From NCBI GenBank assembly GCA_951799425.1, contig OX637409.1, positions 21,128,460 through 21,192,459 of the forward strand: 64,000 nt of DNA, in the 5' to 3' direction. The notes beneath the pieces were generated by a model that was given only the letters and a program-made list of their open reading frames with translations, was not told the origin of the DNA and ran no database searches. Within the stretch, counting starts at the first letter, position 1; each line of letters begins with the position of its first letter. Of this stretch, positions 21,335 to 32,624 are shown piece after piece. This DNA comes from Ilex aquifolium (taxonomy: Eukaryota > Streptophyta > Magnoliopsida > Aquifoliales > Aquifoliaceae). The position numbers and the translations under genes are program-made.

Positions 21335-21899
21335 TGATGGTATCACAAAATATCTAAGGATGAGCTTGGTTCCCTAGGTCATGCTTACCAGCTTGGGAGC
21401 TCAGCTCATCAGTATTACTGGTGGACCTCGACCTAAGACCTCAACTCTTTGTGTCCATATCTCAAGGAAGGTTGTTCAAAGGACAGATGGATCCCACCAA
21501 ATCCCCCATCATTTTGGCGTCAATCACCCAACAGGCGCAAGGCTCACTACGCAATAAGGGGCAACCGTTACAAGAAAGGGGCGAGAATCTCGGCCCAGAT
21601 CAAGCAAAACCCTGTAATATCTATAAATAAGAGGCAAAATCCTCTAGAGATTGGATGACCATTGTAACATTACAAAAGACTCTCTGTAAAAACTCATATA
21701 ATGACTAATATATTCAAGAGCAAGAGACTCCCTTCAGAATGGAATAGCCGAGCTCCCGAGTTTGTGAACCACTATAATCACTGTGTGTAATCATCCACTA
21801 GTCCAAAAACCCTATTCGTTAGAGTCTTGGAGTTCAGATTGAACTTTTCAGTGCACATTGAATTCATCATTCTGTTCTGTCGCGTTATATACATCATCA
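21335..21899 (+). repeat. 3' LTR
   Basis: 565 bp, TGATGGTATC...CATCATCA, preceded by GACTAGGGAACAAC, a weak polypurine tract. TATA box CTATAAATAAGAGG near 21621-21634. Followed by target-site duplication ATGTT (21900-21904). Confidence 0.85.
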
Positions 21900-21904
21900 A
21901 TGTT

Positions 21905-22970
21905 ATTTGATTTCACGTTATTTCAAATTCAAACTACTGTTTAAGTTTAGAGAAAATATGATCACGTATCCTACTATTATCCCCTCAATTATGTTACCGC
22001 TCAACTATGTTAATTGTTATTATGTCATTTGGTTCGATTCATTACCGCTAAACAGGCTTTGATTAAAAAGAGAAGAAGAAGAAAGAAAAAATATCTATCT
22101 GTTTTGCTTTCCTGTCCATTTATGCCTGATTTTCTTCGATTAGCAAAAAATAAACTTAATTTTTATGGTTCAAGTATAACCATGTATACCCATCTGTCTT
22201 CCCTTTCAATTTAAGTTCTGAAAACCTCCCCGAGTTGACGCCTTGACTTTAATGGAAGTTGACAAAAGATTGACAATCAAGTATATGAATGAGAGAGAGA
22301 GAGAGAGAGAGAGAGATGGCTGGTTTTGTTCTCATCATCTATCCATATCCATTGGCTCATGCAGCTATCACCCAATAAGCTCTAGCATTCTACCATTTAA
22401 GCCACATCTTAGGTGTAATTAAATATTGATTACTCATCACCACCACCACCACCACCACCACCACCACAACCACAACATATATATAGGATAGTGATTCAAT
22501 TCTACGGTAATATTTTAGTCCCTAAAAATACTATAAAATTGAGATCAAAGTCGTAAAATTTAATGAATGAAAGTTTAAATAAGGTCAAATAATTATGGGT
22601 CAAGTCTTGAGAGTAATTGAGGGTGTAATGTGTAGGACTTTGTAAAGTTTAACATTAATTGAACCATTATTGTAGGATTACTCGAAGAATTGGTGTTGAA
22701 ATTGTTGAGGATGTGATGAAACTGAATTAAAAATTATTGTGTTCAGGTGATAATGCAATAGAATTGAAGAACTAAAATTTTATATCAACAAAAAGTTATT
22801 GAAGAGCCTCTGCAATTAAATTCTTGATAACACCCTTATTCGGTCTCTTTGTTTTTGTAAAATATTATTAGTGATTTATTGCATGCGTGAATAATTTAGA
22901 AGTCACAACCTCTTCTTTATTTCCCCACATAAAACCAACAACCGAGAGCACTTTTAAAATCAATCTCTCT
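21905..22970. other. Intergenic DNA with microsatellites
   Basis: Holds a GA run (about 22291-22314) and an ACC run (about 22440-22467). No gene seen. Confidence 0.5.
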
Positions 22971-22975
22971 CTAAC

Positions 22976-23190
22976 CACTGAGTGGGGGTGGTCTAATGAA
23001 GTACTGACTGAATTTCTCACCTTAAAATTGATGGTTCGAATCTTGTAATCCACATTAGAGCTCGGTGATTGATTGTTATACGAGCCTAATTAGGTTCATT
23101 TCCGAAAGGAGTAATGGACGCGATTAAGAACTTCTTGATCTCACCAGTGAAGGTTTATCGGAATGGTCTGTTGACGCTCTCCTTTATCTA
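22976..23190 (+). mobile_element. tRNA-derived SINE
   Basis: Box A-like GGTGGTCTAATGAAGTA near 22987 and box B-like GGTTCGAATCTTG near 23033, separated by about 45 bp, with a unique body after them. Ends approximate; different family from the copy at 15575. Confidence 0.55.
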
Positions 23191-23582
23191 ACCCCTAAAA
23201 TCAATCTCACTCTCTCAATCGACCCCTCATCAATCTTTATCTAGTGTTGAATATTCCAACAAGAAAAAATTATGGTGTAGAATAACTCTATTGAGAAGGA
23301 CTTGGTCATACATTATCACTAATAATGCAGTTGCATTACGTGTGCTCGACTCCAAAAGCCTACCAAATAACATTTTTTATAGGTCATGTTCGTCATCATC
23401 CATGGATTTATTGGAACACGCAAGAGTTCAAACTAAATTATTGGATTAGGTACTGCATAATTATAATTTATAATAAGCTTTTTTTATTTTTTTTAATAAC
23501 TTATAATAAGATGCACTAGAATTAAGTGTCAAATGTGGAGCACCCAAATGCTTGCAAGTCAGCTAAACAATTTTAAGTGGAA

Positions 23583-23684
23583 GTCAGTCTTCTATGGATG
23601 GTCTACTTTTGATCGGATCATAAAGTGATTAATCAAAGTACATATAAGTTGGCCCGAACATCTTTAACCGTTGTAAAAAAAAAA
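23583..23684 (+). mobile_element. SINE 3' fragment
   Basis: CCCGAACATCTTTAACCGTTG followed by an A-run resembles the tail of the SINE at 15575-15774. The tRNA-like head is missing. Confidence 0.45.
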
Positions 23685-23829
23685 ATTATCTAACTTTGAA
23701 GAAAATTGAAAAAAAATAAAAGGTTAAAGAGGATTGTGGTCATATTTTTTGTTCTATATATTATTTTTGAATGTAAATAATTTTTTAAATATTAAAAACA
23801 TTTTTTTTTTTTATCCGTGCTATCTAATT

Positions 23830-24200
23830 TGACCCAAATGCTGGACCAAATTAAGCCAGGTCGGATAGATAGTCAAACAAGCTCGAGCTGAGTCTAAAAA
23901 TCTTGTTTTCTTAACTAAGCCTAAAATATTGTTCAAGTTTGGCTCGTTTTTTAAATGAACCAAACCTAAACTAACCCAAAACGACCCAAAACGAGCCAAA
24001 CCAGAGCAAACTCCGAGTATTTGCATAGAAACGAGTCGAGTCGTGCCTGTCGAGCTCGTTTTCCAAACAAGCCTAAAAAATTATTCATAATCGATTCTTT
24101 TAAAAAACGAGTCAAACTTAAACAAACCAAAAATAAATTAAACCTGAACCAAATTCGAGTAATTTTGTTTGATTAACAAACCTACAGCCAGGTGACAATA
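23830..24200. repeat. Dispersed repeat rich in CGAGC/AACGAGCC words
   Basis: Repeated words such as CAAGCTCGAGCTGAG, AACGAGCCAAACC and GTCGAGCTCG are typical of a diverged, unclassified plant dispersed repeat. Similar but more decayed stretches are at 41360-41520 and 11230-11540. No coding content. Confidence 0.4.
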
Positions 24201-24695
24201 AATTAGTGATAAACCTGGCCCATGAGCTCCCCTAATTGAATCCTTCGGTCAATTGATTGTATCAGAATATACTGTAAATCAAATTAATTACATTGAATTA
24301 AAAGGCTCTTTCTTTCCCCCCTTCTTATTATTCTATCAATTTTCAATCATTAATAAAAATTAGCTGCAGGCCCCACAAGGAATCAATTCACTTTCAAGGA
24401 CAGAGATGCAGACATTTGATCCTTGGTATCAAGTCATTGGTCCCACTGATTAATCACCGAAACTTTGATGACCTTTGTCCCCGTGCCTTCACCGATCAGA
24501 AAGCTTGAAGGGTAAATGTGGGCCTGTGGGGTACGATTATCATCAAGGTTTCATCATTCTTTGGGCTTACTGTTTGTGAGCAAAACTATACTATCGTCTT
24601 TGATATCCTCCCTAAAATTATAATTTTTAAATGCGTACGTTACGATGGTAAATGATATGATGGATTATAAAAATGATAATTTTTAGAGTTAATTA

Positions 24696-25282
24696 TGATG
24701 GGCCAGGCTCCAAATGGCCCAATTCATGTGGAAAGTCCAATCTCAATTAAGAGCCAAACCTTGTGAAGACCCACCAGGCCCAATATGGTTCAAGTCTAGT
24801 CAAGCCCACCAGGGACCTACATCAGCTTGGCTACGTCATCAGGAGAGCATCCAGGAGTCTCACCCTCACCGCTTTGGAAAGAGTCAGCCTTCACTCCATC
24901 CTTGACCGAGTCTCATGGAGAGCACCTCAACCACATCGCCCGTTGAGAAGAAGTCGTGAGCTACCGCTAGAATAGATACTTAGTTGATATTGAGTCGCCT
25001 CAATCTGTTAGGGGGCGACTATAAATTGAAAGCATCATCAACACTTGGGGGGCATCACACTCTACTGAGCACAAAAACTCATCTTCATCTCTAAGCCTGT
25101 AACTCTCTGTTCTCTCTACTCACCAGAATTAATAAAATACCGGCAACCCTTTGTCATTCAAAAGTGGACGTAGGTCACACTGACCGAACCACTATAATTC
25201 TCGTCTCTCTCTCTACTTTAATTACTACCTTTATTTCCGATTAATTGACAAGTGTTGTACAAAGTCAATTTGTGCATCATCA
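24696..25282 (+). mobile_element. Solo LTR with 5-bp target-site duplication
   Basis: 587 bp, TGATGGGCC...GCATCATCA, flanked by AATTA at 24691-24695 and 25283-25287. It has a TATA box (GACTATAAATTG, near 25018-25029), a polyadenylation-like AATAAAATACC near 25130-25140, and GAACCACTATAATTC near 25184, a motif shared with the LTRs at 16155 and 21335. A lone LTR with a perfect duplication is the usual product of recombination between two LTRs. Confidence 0.8.
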
Positions 25283-25458
25283 AATTATATTAAAAATCTT
25301 TAAAATATAAAATTTATCTCATTTTAATCCCAAATACTTTAATCGTATCGTTTTATTCTGTGAAGTATTTAATATATTTCTATGTGGTATCTCGAGCAAA
25401 CGACATCCAGATTGTTAATAATTTTCAATTATAAACTTGACATGCAATACTTAAGAGC

Positions 25459-25618
25459 AATGTTATAGAGACCTTATTTGGGGACTTAATGATGTGATTT
25501 CAATGCAATCATTTGATTAGTTAAGATTTCCAATGTTAGATGGAGCTCACAACCAATTCAATGATTGTATATCATTAAGTCCCTAAATTAGGTTCTTAAA
25601 TTAGGTCTAAATAACATT
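25459..25618. mobile_element. Fold-back MITE, AATGCTAT family (diverged copy)
   Basis: AATGTTATAGAGACCTTATT on the left pairs with TTAGGTCTAAATAACATT on the right, and the inner words ATGATGTG, CCAATGTTAGATGGAGCTC and ATTCAATGATTG match the copy at 6639-6811. Confidence 0.65.
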
Positions 25619-25808
25619 TTCTAATACTTAAACATGGATAAAAAAAAAAAATTAATAACTCTTGACCAAAATTTACTGGCTATAGTTATGGGGTTCATGA
25701 GTCTTATTAGCACTTAGTGAAACTCAATAAATTTAATCATTTATAATTATTATTTGTTTTTTGCTATGTTAACAATAATTAATTAATTTTGACAAAAAAA
25801 TTTATCTA

Positions 25809-27902
25809 TCTATACTACTTATAAAAGTACCTTAAGCAAAAAAACTTTTATTTTCCAATTTTGTCCTTAATTAATCAATTAATTACAATATTATCCTTCA
25901 CTAATAGTTAGCCTAATGGATTTGCTTTGAGTGTATTAACTACTAATAAACTCTAGACATGAAAGTGGGAGTGAAGAAATCGCTACTTATAAAAGTACCT
26001 TAAGCAAAAAAAAAATTATTTTCCAATTTTGTCCTTAATTAATCAATTAATTATTATATTATCCTTCACTAATAGTTAGCCTAATGGATTTGCATTGAGT
26101 GTATTAACTACTAATAAGCTCTAGACATGAAAGTGGGAGTGAAGAAGTCGCTAGAGAGACTAAACAAGCAAGTGTAAAGTTTGAGAAAAGTTTTTAATTT
26201 CCTAATTACTAACATAACCAATTATATTCTATAATCTTGTTTAACTCTTCCTATTCCAAAATTAAACACGTGAATTGTAAGTTGAGTAATCGTAATCACA
26301 TTTTCTGAGTTCCATTGATGGAGTTTATAGAATACTTTCATCACTGACTTCGTTACCAAGATCTTCAAGGCGGTTTTGTAAGCAATCCTTAGATATTCAC
26401 ATAGGTTTTCTACACGATGTCACTGATGGCTAAAGATTTGCTATGTAAAGATTATTTTAGTTCATTTGCCGCCAACCATGTTTTCCATGTCCTAAGTAAG
26501 TATTGATTTTAGTTTTTTCCCATTCCTTGGAACATAATCATTAAATTTTAGTTTCTTTTATGTCCTTTGACAGTGTAGGCAGGTGTTGAGAGTTTCATTC
26601 AATTTCCAGTAAATCACTGAACGAATCTTGTTGTGGCATCTTCATCAAATAAAAAAATTCTACGCTTGTAAGGAAATGAGTCGGATTGCTTAGCAAATCA
26701 CTAAATGTGAGTCATTCTATGATCTTTTAAATGCATTCATATGTTTTTTTTTTTTTTATTGTGCTTTTAATCAAGTTGAGAATTTCCTATTGAGGGTGAA
26801 GCACTCGCCGCCAAAATTAACACATACATCACTTTCTCAGTCAATGAAGGCCTTGGTTGCTAATGAACTTCTAAAGCATTTAGATGTCGATGTGAAAGTC
26901 GTAGTTGCTTCTAAAGCATTTAGATGTTGATGGTTGAACTTTTTTTATTTTTTATTTTTTAAAAATATCCAACTATTTTCTAACGGATATTATGGTTGAA
27001 CTTGGATACCCTCATCATGCCTCAAAAAAAAAAAAAATCATGTCTCAATAGAGTCAAGTCTGAATCACAAACACTTCTAGGTAGCACTAATGTCCGATTC
27101 CCATCTTGCAAATAGGTTTGACCTGATGAAGTATATTAAATGTGTAAGTGGATGCAAAAGTTGAAGTACATGGAGATACCATAGATATTATGTTATTAAA
27201 AAAATAACCCAAGTGAGTCATCCTGCATTTCCAGAGATGCACATGCTGCAAACACTAATGTTGCTCAATGTTATTCACATTTTTCATAAATGTTGCTTAA
27301 TGTATTTAGTTTACATATTGCAAAAATACATTGTCTATACAAGATATTGGTTGGTTGTTTGACTTCTACCGAAAATTTCATTTGGTTGATTTCCTTATTT
27401 GGTATTGTTTTCCTTTTGAAACCAATTGGTCACTGTGATCTTCCACTATGAGGTATTGTTATTCAAAACGAGGAAGTTCTTGCCCGAACAATTGAAACTC
27501 GACTAAGGTGTAGGTAACTAAACGAGTGGTCATGGAGTGATATTATGATTGTTTTGTTCATTATATAATAAATGAGTAATGGCATCTCATATGAAACAGG
27601 GGAATAAATGAGTGTGATACTAATCAAATGCTTAGCTCAAGTTTATTAGAGACAAAGTTTCTTTGGGGAAAACAATGCGTAGTTTACCAAGTCGAATACT
27701 TGAATTCATAGTAATTCATGCGATGAAAATGAAAATGATAAATAATAAAAGTTTATAACTGTCAAGATATTTTAAAAAATTTTGAACTACCATGACACCT
27801 TAAAAAAGCCTTAGTTTAATTATATATATGTTCTTGATGATTTGATAAGATTTTTTATTATTTTAATTTGTTCACGTGTAACGCACGTAGTGCAAAACTT
27901 AG
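25809..27902 (+). mobile_element. Probable non-autonomous Helitron (2.1 kb)
   Basis: Starts A/TCTATACTACTTATAAAAG, a typical plant Helitron 5' end, and ends with a short hairpin (ACGTGtaacgCACGT, 27874-27888) about 10 bp before CTTAG/T. CTTAG is not the canonical CTRR end, so the right boundary is less certain. No Rep/helicase coding seen. The first 170 bp are tandemly duplicated (25815-26150). The next Helitron starts directly at 27903. Confidence 0.5.
25815..26150. repeat. Tandem duplication, period 168 bp
   Basis: CTACTTATAAAAGTACCTTA at 25815 recurs at 25983. The two copies stay nearly identical through TAGACATGAAAGTGGGAGTG, with only a few substitutions and a small A-run difference, so the duplication is recent compared with its surroundings. 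Confidence 0.9.
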
Positions 27903-28335
27903 TATAATAAAGTAGCTAAATTTTGTTTGTCTTGAGCTTTTTGCGGCTCAGATCGTTTTAGAAAATTATTGATCCGACGGTCCTAATGCAAAATTTTCCC
28001 TTCTAATTTTTTAAACAAGACTTTCATTTCTTCTATAATTCTAAAACTTCTATCTCTCTTATAACTCTCTCTCTCTTATATAACATTATCTGATACTCAT
28101 GCAACTCACACGTTATCCTCAATCAACTCTCTCTCTCGTATTGTGACGACCAACATAAAAATTAATTTCTAATACATTAATTAGGTCGTTAATTATGATT
28201 CTATATAATTAAAGATTATTTTTTAAAATTTCAAATAAGCAAATGGACCTTAGGTCATATTTCGTATTGAAATAAAAATACTATAATATTCGAACGGTAT
28301 AATAAGCGAATAATATATATGTAATTTGTGATATA
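27903..28335 (+). mobile_element. Helitron 5' fragment (TATAATAAAGTAGCTA family)
   Basis: TATAATAAAGTAGCTAAATT, then GCGGCTCAGATCG and ATTGATCCGACGGTCCTAAT. This matches the 5' end of the Helitron at 60250-62340 over about 220 bp. No own 3' end is seen before the next copy begins at 28336. The part from about 28143 (TGTGACGACCAACATAAAAA) may be another inserted fragment. Confidence 0.55.
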
Positions 28336-28871
28336 TCTATATAATAACGGAGTTAGATTGTTTGTCTTTACTCTTTAACTTTTCGTGGCTCAGATCGTTT
28401 AACGATTATTGATCTGACGATCCTAATTGGACTTTCATTCATTTTATAACTCAAAAAAAAAAAAAAAAATCCAAGTCGTAGGCATTCAAAGCCAAGCTAA
28501 TCACCAATAAAAAAAAATACCAAAACCAAATATTTGAATAATTTTATAGAATGGAAAAATTCACCCCCAAGCTAGCAACCAAAACACAACCACTACCCCA
28601 GCCCTCTACCCCCTAACGACTATTAGCCACCTATTGATCTTGCACATTAGGTATTTGTTGAAATGCCTAATACACTGCCACCCCTTGTGCCCTTTTTCCC
28701 CTAACGCCGACTATGTAATTTTTGTTTACGAAATAGGTGGTTGGTTCAAATATATTTGCTATCTACACTAATATGCTTCATATATTTTTTATAGCGGTCT
28801 TCTAATTTGTATACCTTTTAATTTAAATTTTTTTTTTTATCACGGTGTCTTCAGACATGAGCAATTACTAG
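28336..28871 (+). mobile_element. Short non-autonomous Helitron (536 bp)
   Basis: Begins A/TCTATATAATAACGGAG and has the family words CGTGGCTCAGATCG and TTGATCTGACGATCCTAAT. It ends with a hairpin (TGTCTtcAGACA, 28847-28858), a 9-bp spacer, and CTAG/T at 28868-28871. Insertion between A and T fits Helitron chemistry. Confidence 0.7.
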
Positions 28872-29128
28872 TTGCTAAATATTGAGATTGAGAGATCCTA
28901 AATATACACTCTGTGAATCTCTTTTTTGTCTGGTTCAAAAAAAAAATAACTCTTTTTGTCAGGTGAAATTTTGGCCCAATAGACTCTTTCTGGGCCCATA
29001 CTTCTGTTTCGCTTGAAGTCCCAATGATATATCAATGGAAACGGGCTTACTTACTAGAAAGGCCCAGACTAAAATCGCTGCAAAATTGACTAAGCATTTC
29101 AATTAACTGAAATATTTTTTGAAAGACT
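28872..29128. other. Intergenic DNA
   Basis: No gene or classified repeat seen. Confidence 0.4.
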
Positions 29129-29279
29129 AATGATACTTAGACCAAATTTATTGATCTGATCACTCATAATAATTGGATTAACAGTGGGTTTTTGTATTCG
29201 TTGAGACATGCAACCAATTCAATGATTGTGATAGATTAGACTAGTAAATTATGTCCGTAAATGACGTCTAAATAACATT
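29129..29279. mobile_element. Fold-back MITE, AATGCTAT family (decayed copy)
   Basis: AATGATACTTAGACCAAATT at the left and GACGTCTAAATAACATT at the right, with central CAACCAATTCAATGATTGTG, align with the copy at 25459-25618. Confidence 0.55.
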
Positions 29280-29339
29280 ATTGTTTTTGAAATTGTAAGG
29301 CTATTGTTAGCTCTAAACCTAACATAAAGTAGGAGTGTG

Positions 29340-29550
29340 AATAACCCTCACGAGTGGCCTAGAGATGTGGGGTTAGACTTGAACGAACCGTAAATCCAGA
29401 TGTTAGGGATTCGACTCTCGTTAGTGTCTCCCGAACTTAACTGATACATGTGATTTGTGGGTGATTGCAGATTTTTGAGATTTACTCTCGCAAAGACAAA
29501 TCTAAAGTGACCATGTCTTTGAGAAATTCCTCATTACCAAAGAAGTAGGA
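29340..29550 (+). mobile_element. tRNA-derived SINE
   Basis: Box A-like GAGTGGCCTAGAGATGTGG near 29352 and box B-like GGGATTCGACTCTC near 29407. The body has ATACATGTGATTTGTGGG and ends near ACCAAAGAAG. Spacing of the two boxes fits a polymerase III promoter. Confidence 0.6.
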
Positions 29551-30067
29551 GTGTGAATAAGCACGCCATAACCATTTTAAAACTATATAAATTGTATGGT
29601 ATCAAATTTGGCTCAATTCACACTCATACTCATTTATAATCGGGGTCATATCGTGTAAAATCTGATTATACACGAAATGTAAACTTGATCTTGACTTGCT
29701 TCGGTTTGCATTATGCAAAATCTCTTTGACATGATTAATGGGCTTTATGTATTTACCAAAAAAGAAAGAAAGAATGGGCTTTATGGATTTTAAATGTTGA
29801 GTTTTTTGAGTGTGGATACATTTTTGTTTGGGGTCCTTCGAAAGCTAGTACAAGAAATTAGACTTAATTGTCAAAAAGTACATAGGAAAAAATATTTTAT
29901 AACAAAGTCCACTTAAGACGTAGAAAGACTTGAATACCCTTTTATTATAAATAAGTTGTCTAAAAACGATTTTGGAAACTAACCCCACATTTAATTATCT
30001 CCACATTATCTAGTGTGTTTGTCTCTCATGCCTCTTCATCTCCTATATATATATATATATATATATA
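29551..30067. other. AT-rich intergenic DNA with TA microsatellite
   Basis: A (TA)n run lies at about 30045-30066 next to the Helitron end. No gene seen. Confidence 0.5.
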
Positions 30068-31795
30068 CTAGTCATACCCTATGCCTGAAGACATGATGAA
30101 ACATAAGATTCAAGTGTTCAAAAAATTGATTCTATTATACCAAATAACAAATTTTTATTTCTTTGTTTATTTGATTACATTATTTAAAATTAATTTCTAC
30201 CTATTATTTTCTTAAAAATAACGTCAATTTTCTCAAAATGTATAACTGGACAAAATTTTCTCAACATGTGTATATTATCGTGTATGGACAAATAATGAAA
30301 TAAAAATTGTGTTAAACTACAAATTAATCAAATGTTAAATAATTAAACATGTGATGTGATTAGGTGATGTGATATTTGGGGGGGAAATATGTAAGATAAA
30401 ATTCAACTTCTTATGTGTTTATATATATATATATGTATAGTTATTTCATGTACCTGAATATACAGAGTAATTAAAAAAATAGTCAACAATAAACATATTT
30501 GTATTCATACCCAAAATCAAATCACAAATATAAATGAGAGACAAAGAAATTTAAGTACCGATTATGATGAGGGTGAGCGGTGTTAGTGGTGGTGGGCGGC
30601 AGTGGTGATTGTGGGAGATGGTGATGGTTGTAGTGAGTGGTGACAACCGTGGTGGTGGTGGCAGCCATGGGTGACAACGATGATGGTGGTGGTGGGTTTT
30701 GGGTGACGATGATGGTAGTGGCAACCGTGGGTGACGGCGGTGATGATGGTTGGCAGTGGTGGTGATGGAACGACGACGGTGGGCGGTGGGCGGTGACAAT
30801 GGTGGTGGTGGGTGACGATTGGTAATTCTAGGCGACAGTGTGATAAGTGGTGGCGAATGGCGGCGGTGGTAAGTGTGGTGGGGGTAGGTGACAGTGGGTG
30901 GCTACAGTGGTGGGCGATGACAGGTGGTGGTAGTAGGTGTGGTGGGGGTGGGTGACAGTGGCTAGTGGCGATGGTGGGCGACGACGGGGTGGTGGTGGGT
31001 GACGGTGGACAACAATGGTAGTGGTGGGTGCTGACGGTGGGCGACGATGGTAGTGGAATGATGGTGGTAATTGTAATAAAATATATATATATATATAAGA
31101 ATAACATAATAATGGTGGTGGATGGTGGCAGTGGACGGCGATGGTAACAATCAGTGGTGATGGGGGCAGTGAGGGTGAGGTGGGGTGAGGTGAGGTGGGG
31201 TGGGGGTGCAAATGGGACAATGGCGGTGGTGGTGTTAGTTGTGATGGTCGTGGGGGTGGGGGCAATGGTAGTAGTGGTAGTGATGGTGGTGGGGTGGTGG
31301 TGGTAGTGGTGGGGCAGTGAAGGGGGTGGTGATGGTGGTAGTGGTGATGGTGGTGGTGGGGCGGTGGAAGAGGTGGTGGTGGTGGTGGTAAAGTGGTGGT
31401 GATAAGGTGGGTGTGGTAGGGTGGCGATAGTGGTGGTGGGGGCGACGGCAACGATGGTGTGAGTGGGGGTGGGGGTGGTTATGGTGACAATAGTGATGGT
31501 AGTGGTGATGGTGGTGGAGTGGTGGGGGTGGTGGTAGTAGAAGTAGTGGTGGAGCGGTTCCAAACACTATTATTTTTTAAAGTACTTATGAGAAATAATT
31601 CTTAGAAACACTTTTAAAAAGCTACTCCAAACACACCTTTAGTGGCTTATTTTTCCTATTAAATTTGGGGTTTTAATATTTGTTGTTAGATTAACTTTAA
31701 AGTAAAATTTAAAGAAATCTCAACCGCGAATAGAAAAAGTCATTTTATTTATCTTTTAAAATTTGAATTATATTTTATTTTATTTTATATATGTA
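30068..31795 (-). mobile_element. Non-autonomous Helitron with expanded GGT core (about 1.7 kb)
   Basis: The 3' end on the minus strand is ATGTCTtcAGGCAT hairpin, a short spacer, and CTAG/T at 30068-30071. The flank inside (about 30478-30550) and the opposite flank (31560-31780) align with both ends of the Helitron at 43428-44108, for example AACAATAAACATATTTGTAT and ACTTTAAAGTAAAATTTAAA. Between them lies about 1 kb of GGT-rich sequence. The 5' edge near 31795 is approximate because the copy is decayed there. Long open frames on the minus strand (histidine, proline and threonine-rich) are only translations of the simple repeat. Confidence 0.7.
30570..31558. repeat. GGT/GTG-rich simple repeat, about 1 kb
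   Basis: Irregular (GGT)n-type sequence interrupted by GGC, GAT and AGT variants, very rich in G on the plus strand. It contains an embedded (TA)n run near 31081-31096. Runs of GG every 1-2 bases could form two-layer G-quadruplexes on the plus strand. Confidence 0.95.
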
Positions 31796-32620
31796 TGAGA
31801 GAGATGAGTTCTAATATAACAAAAACCTAAAATTTAGGAAAATTAAAATCCATAATAAAAATTTGACAACTAAAATTAAGGAATTTTAATTATCTTATCT
31901 TAGAAAGTATTAAAATTAAAGATTTTTTGTCACACACACACACACATATATATATATATACTACGTAGTAACACTATGAAGTTTAGTTTCTACTACTTCT
32001 ACACTGTTTTGATACACTGTATTGATACATTTTAAAATAACAAGAGAGATATGTTTAATGGCAAGGATAATGATAAAAAAAAATTAAAAATCAAAATGAC
32101 TAAGATATACACAATTACCGTGAGATGCAAATTTTATGATAATATAATTCTTCCATTATATTAAGAAATCTTTAATACAATAAAACAAAATCAAAATCAA
32201 CTTAGCTGCCAAAAAAAATATACATGATTTAAGGGAGGACAAATATATCAAAGAAAAATCATAAAAAAGTCAAATTGTGTATTTGGACATAATTAAGTTC
32301 TAAAAGTAAAGACTTAATGACCTAACATTAAGAGCTATGTACTTTTTGACCAATAACTCTAATTTCGTGTATCTCCTTATAATTTTGCATTTTTTTAAAC
32401 TTATTTGAGAGAAAGTGTATTGACAAGTTTTTTATTTTATTAAGTTCACTTTTACTAAAACATCTTATTATTAGGTACAAAATTTAAATGATTTTTTATT
32501 TATATTACTTGTTTACCCTTCCTTAAATAATGCATAATTGATTGATAATTTATTTTCTAATCACATATGTAAAGATTTGATTAAATTTTATCATTCATTT
32601 GAATTTTGAACATTTATTTT
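31796..32620. other. AT-rich intergenic DNA
   Basis: Holds CA and TA runs near 31931-31961. No gene or classified element recognised. Confidence 0.5.
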
Positions 32621-32624
32621 TATT

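Larger units (their letters stand above)
16155..21899 (+). mobile_element. Non-autonomous LTR retrotransposon with antisense gene (5.7 kb)
   Basis: Direct LTRs at 16155-16713 and 21335-21899 flank about 4.6 kb. Target-site duplications are ATGTT. Orientation is plus, judged from the TATA box in the LTR and the purine-rich tract before the 3' LTR. No gag, protease, reverse transcriptase or integrase is seen in the plus direction. The interior has a short ORF-poor part, a degenerate GAGCTC-rich repeat spacer (about 17630-17800) and a decayed multi-exon ORF in antisense (18076-20664). The LTRs differ at roughly 8% of positions, mostly transitions, so the insertion is old. Antisense extra ORFs are known in some plant gypsy elements such as maize Grande. 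Confidence 0.85.

Noticed and set aside
30551-31567. Long minus-strand frames (up to 326 residues) rich in histidine, proline and threonine
   Set aside because: They are translations of the GGT-rich simple repeat in a Helitron; several overlapping frames are open at once and there is no domain content.
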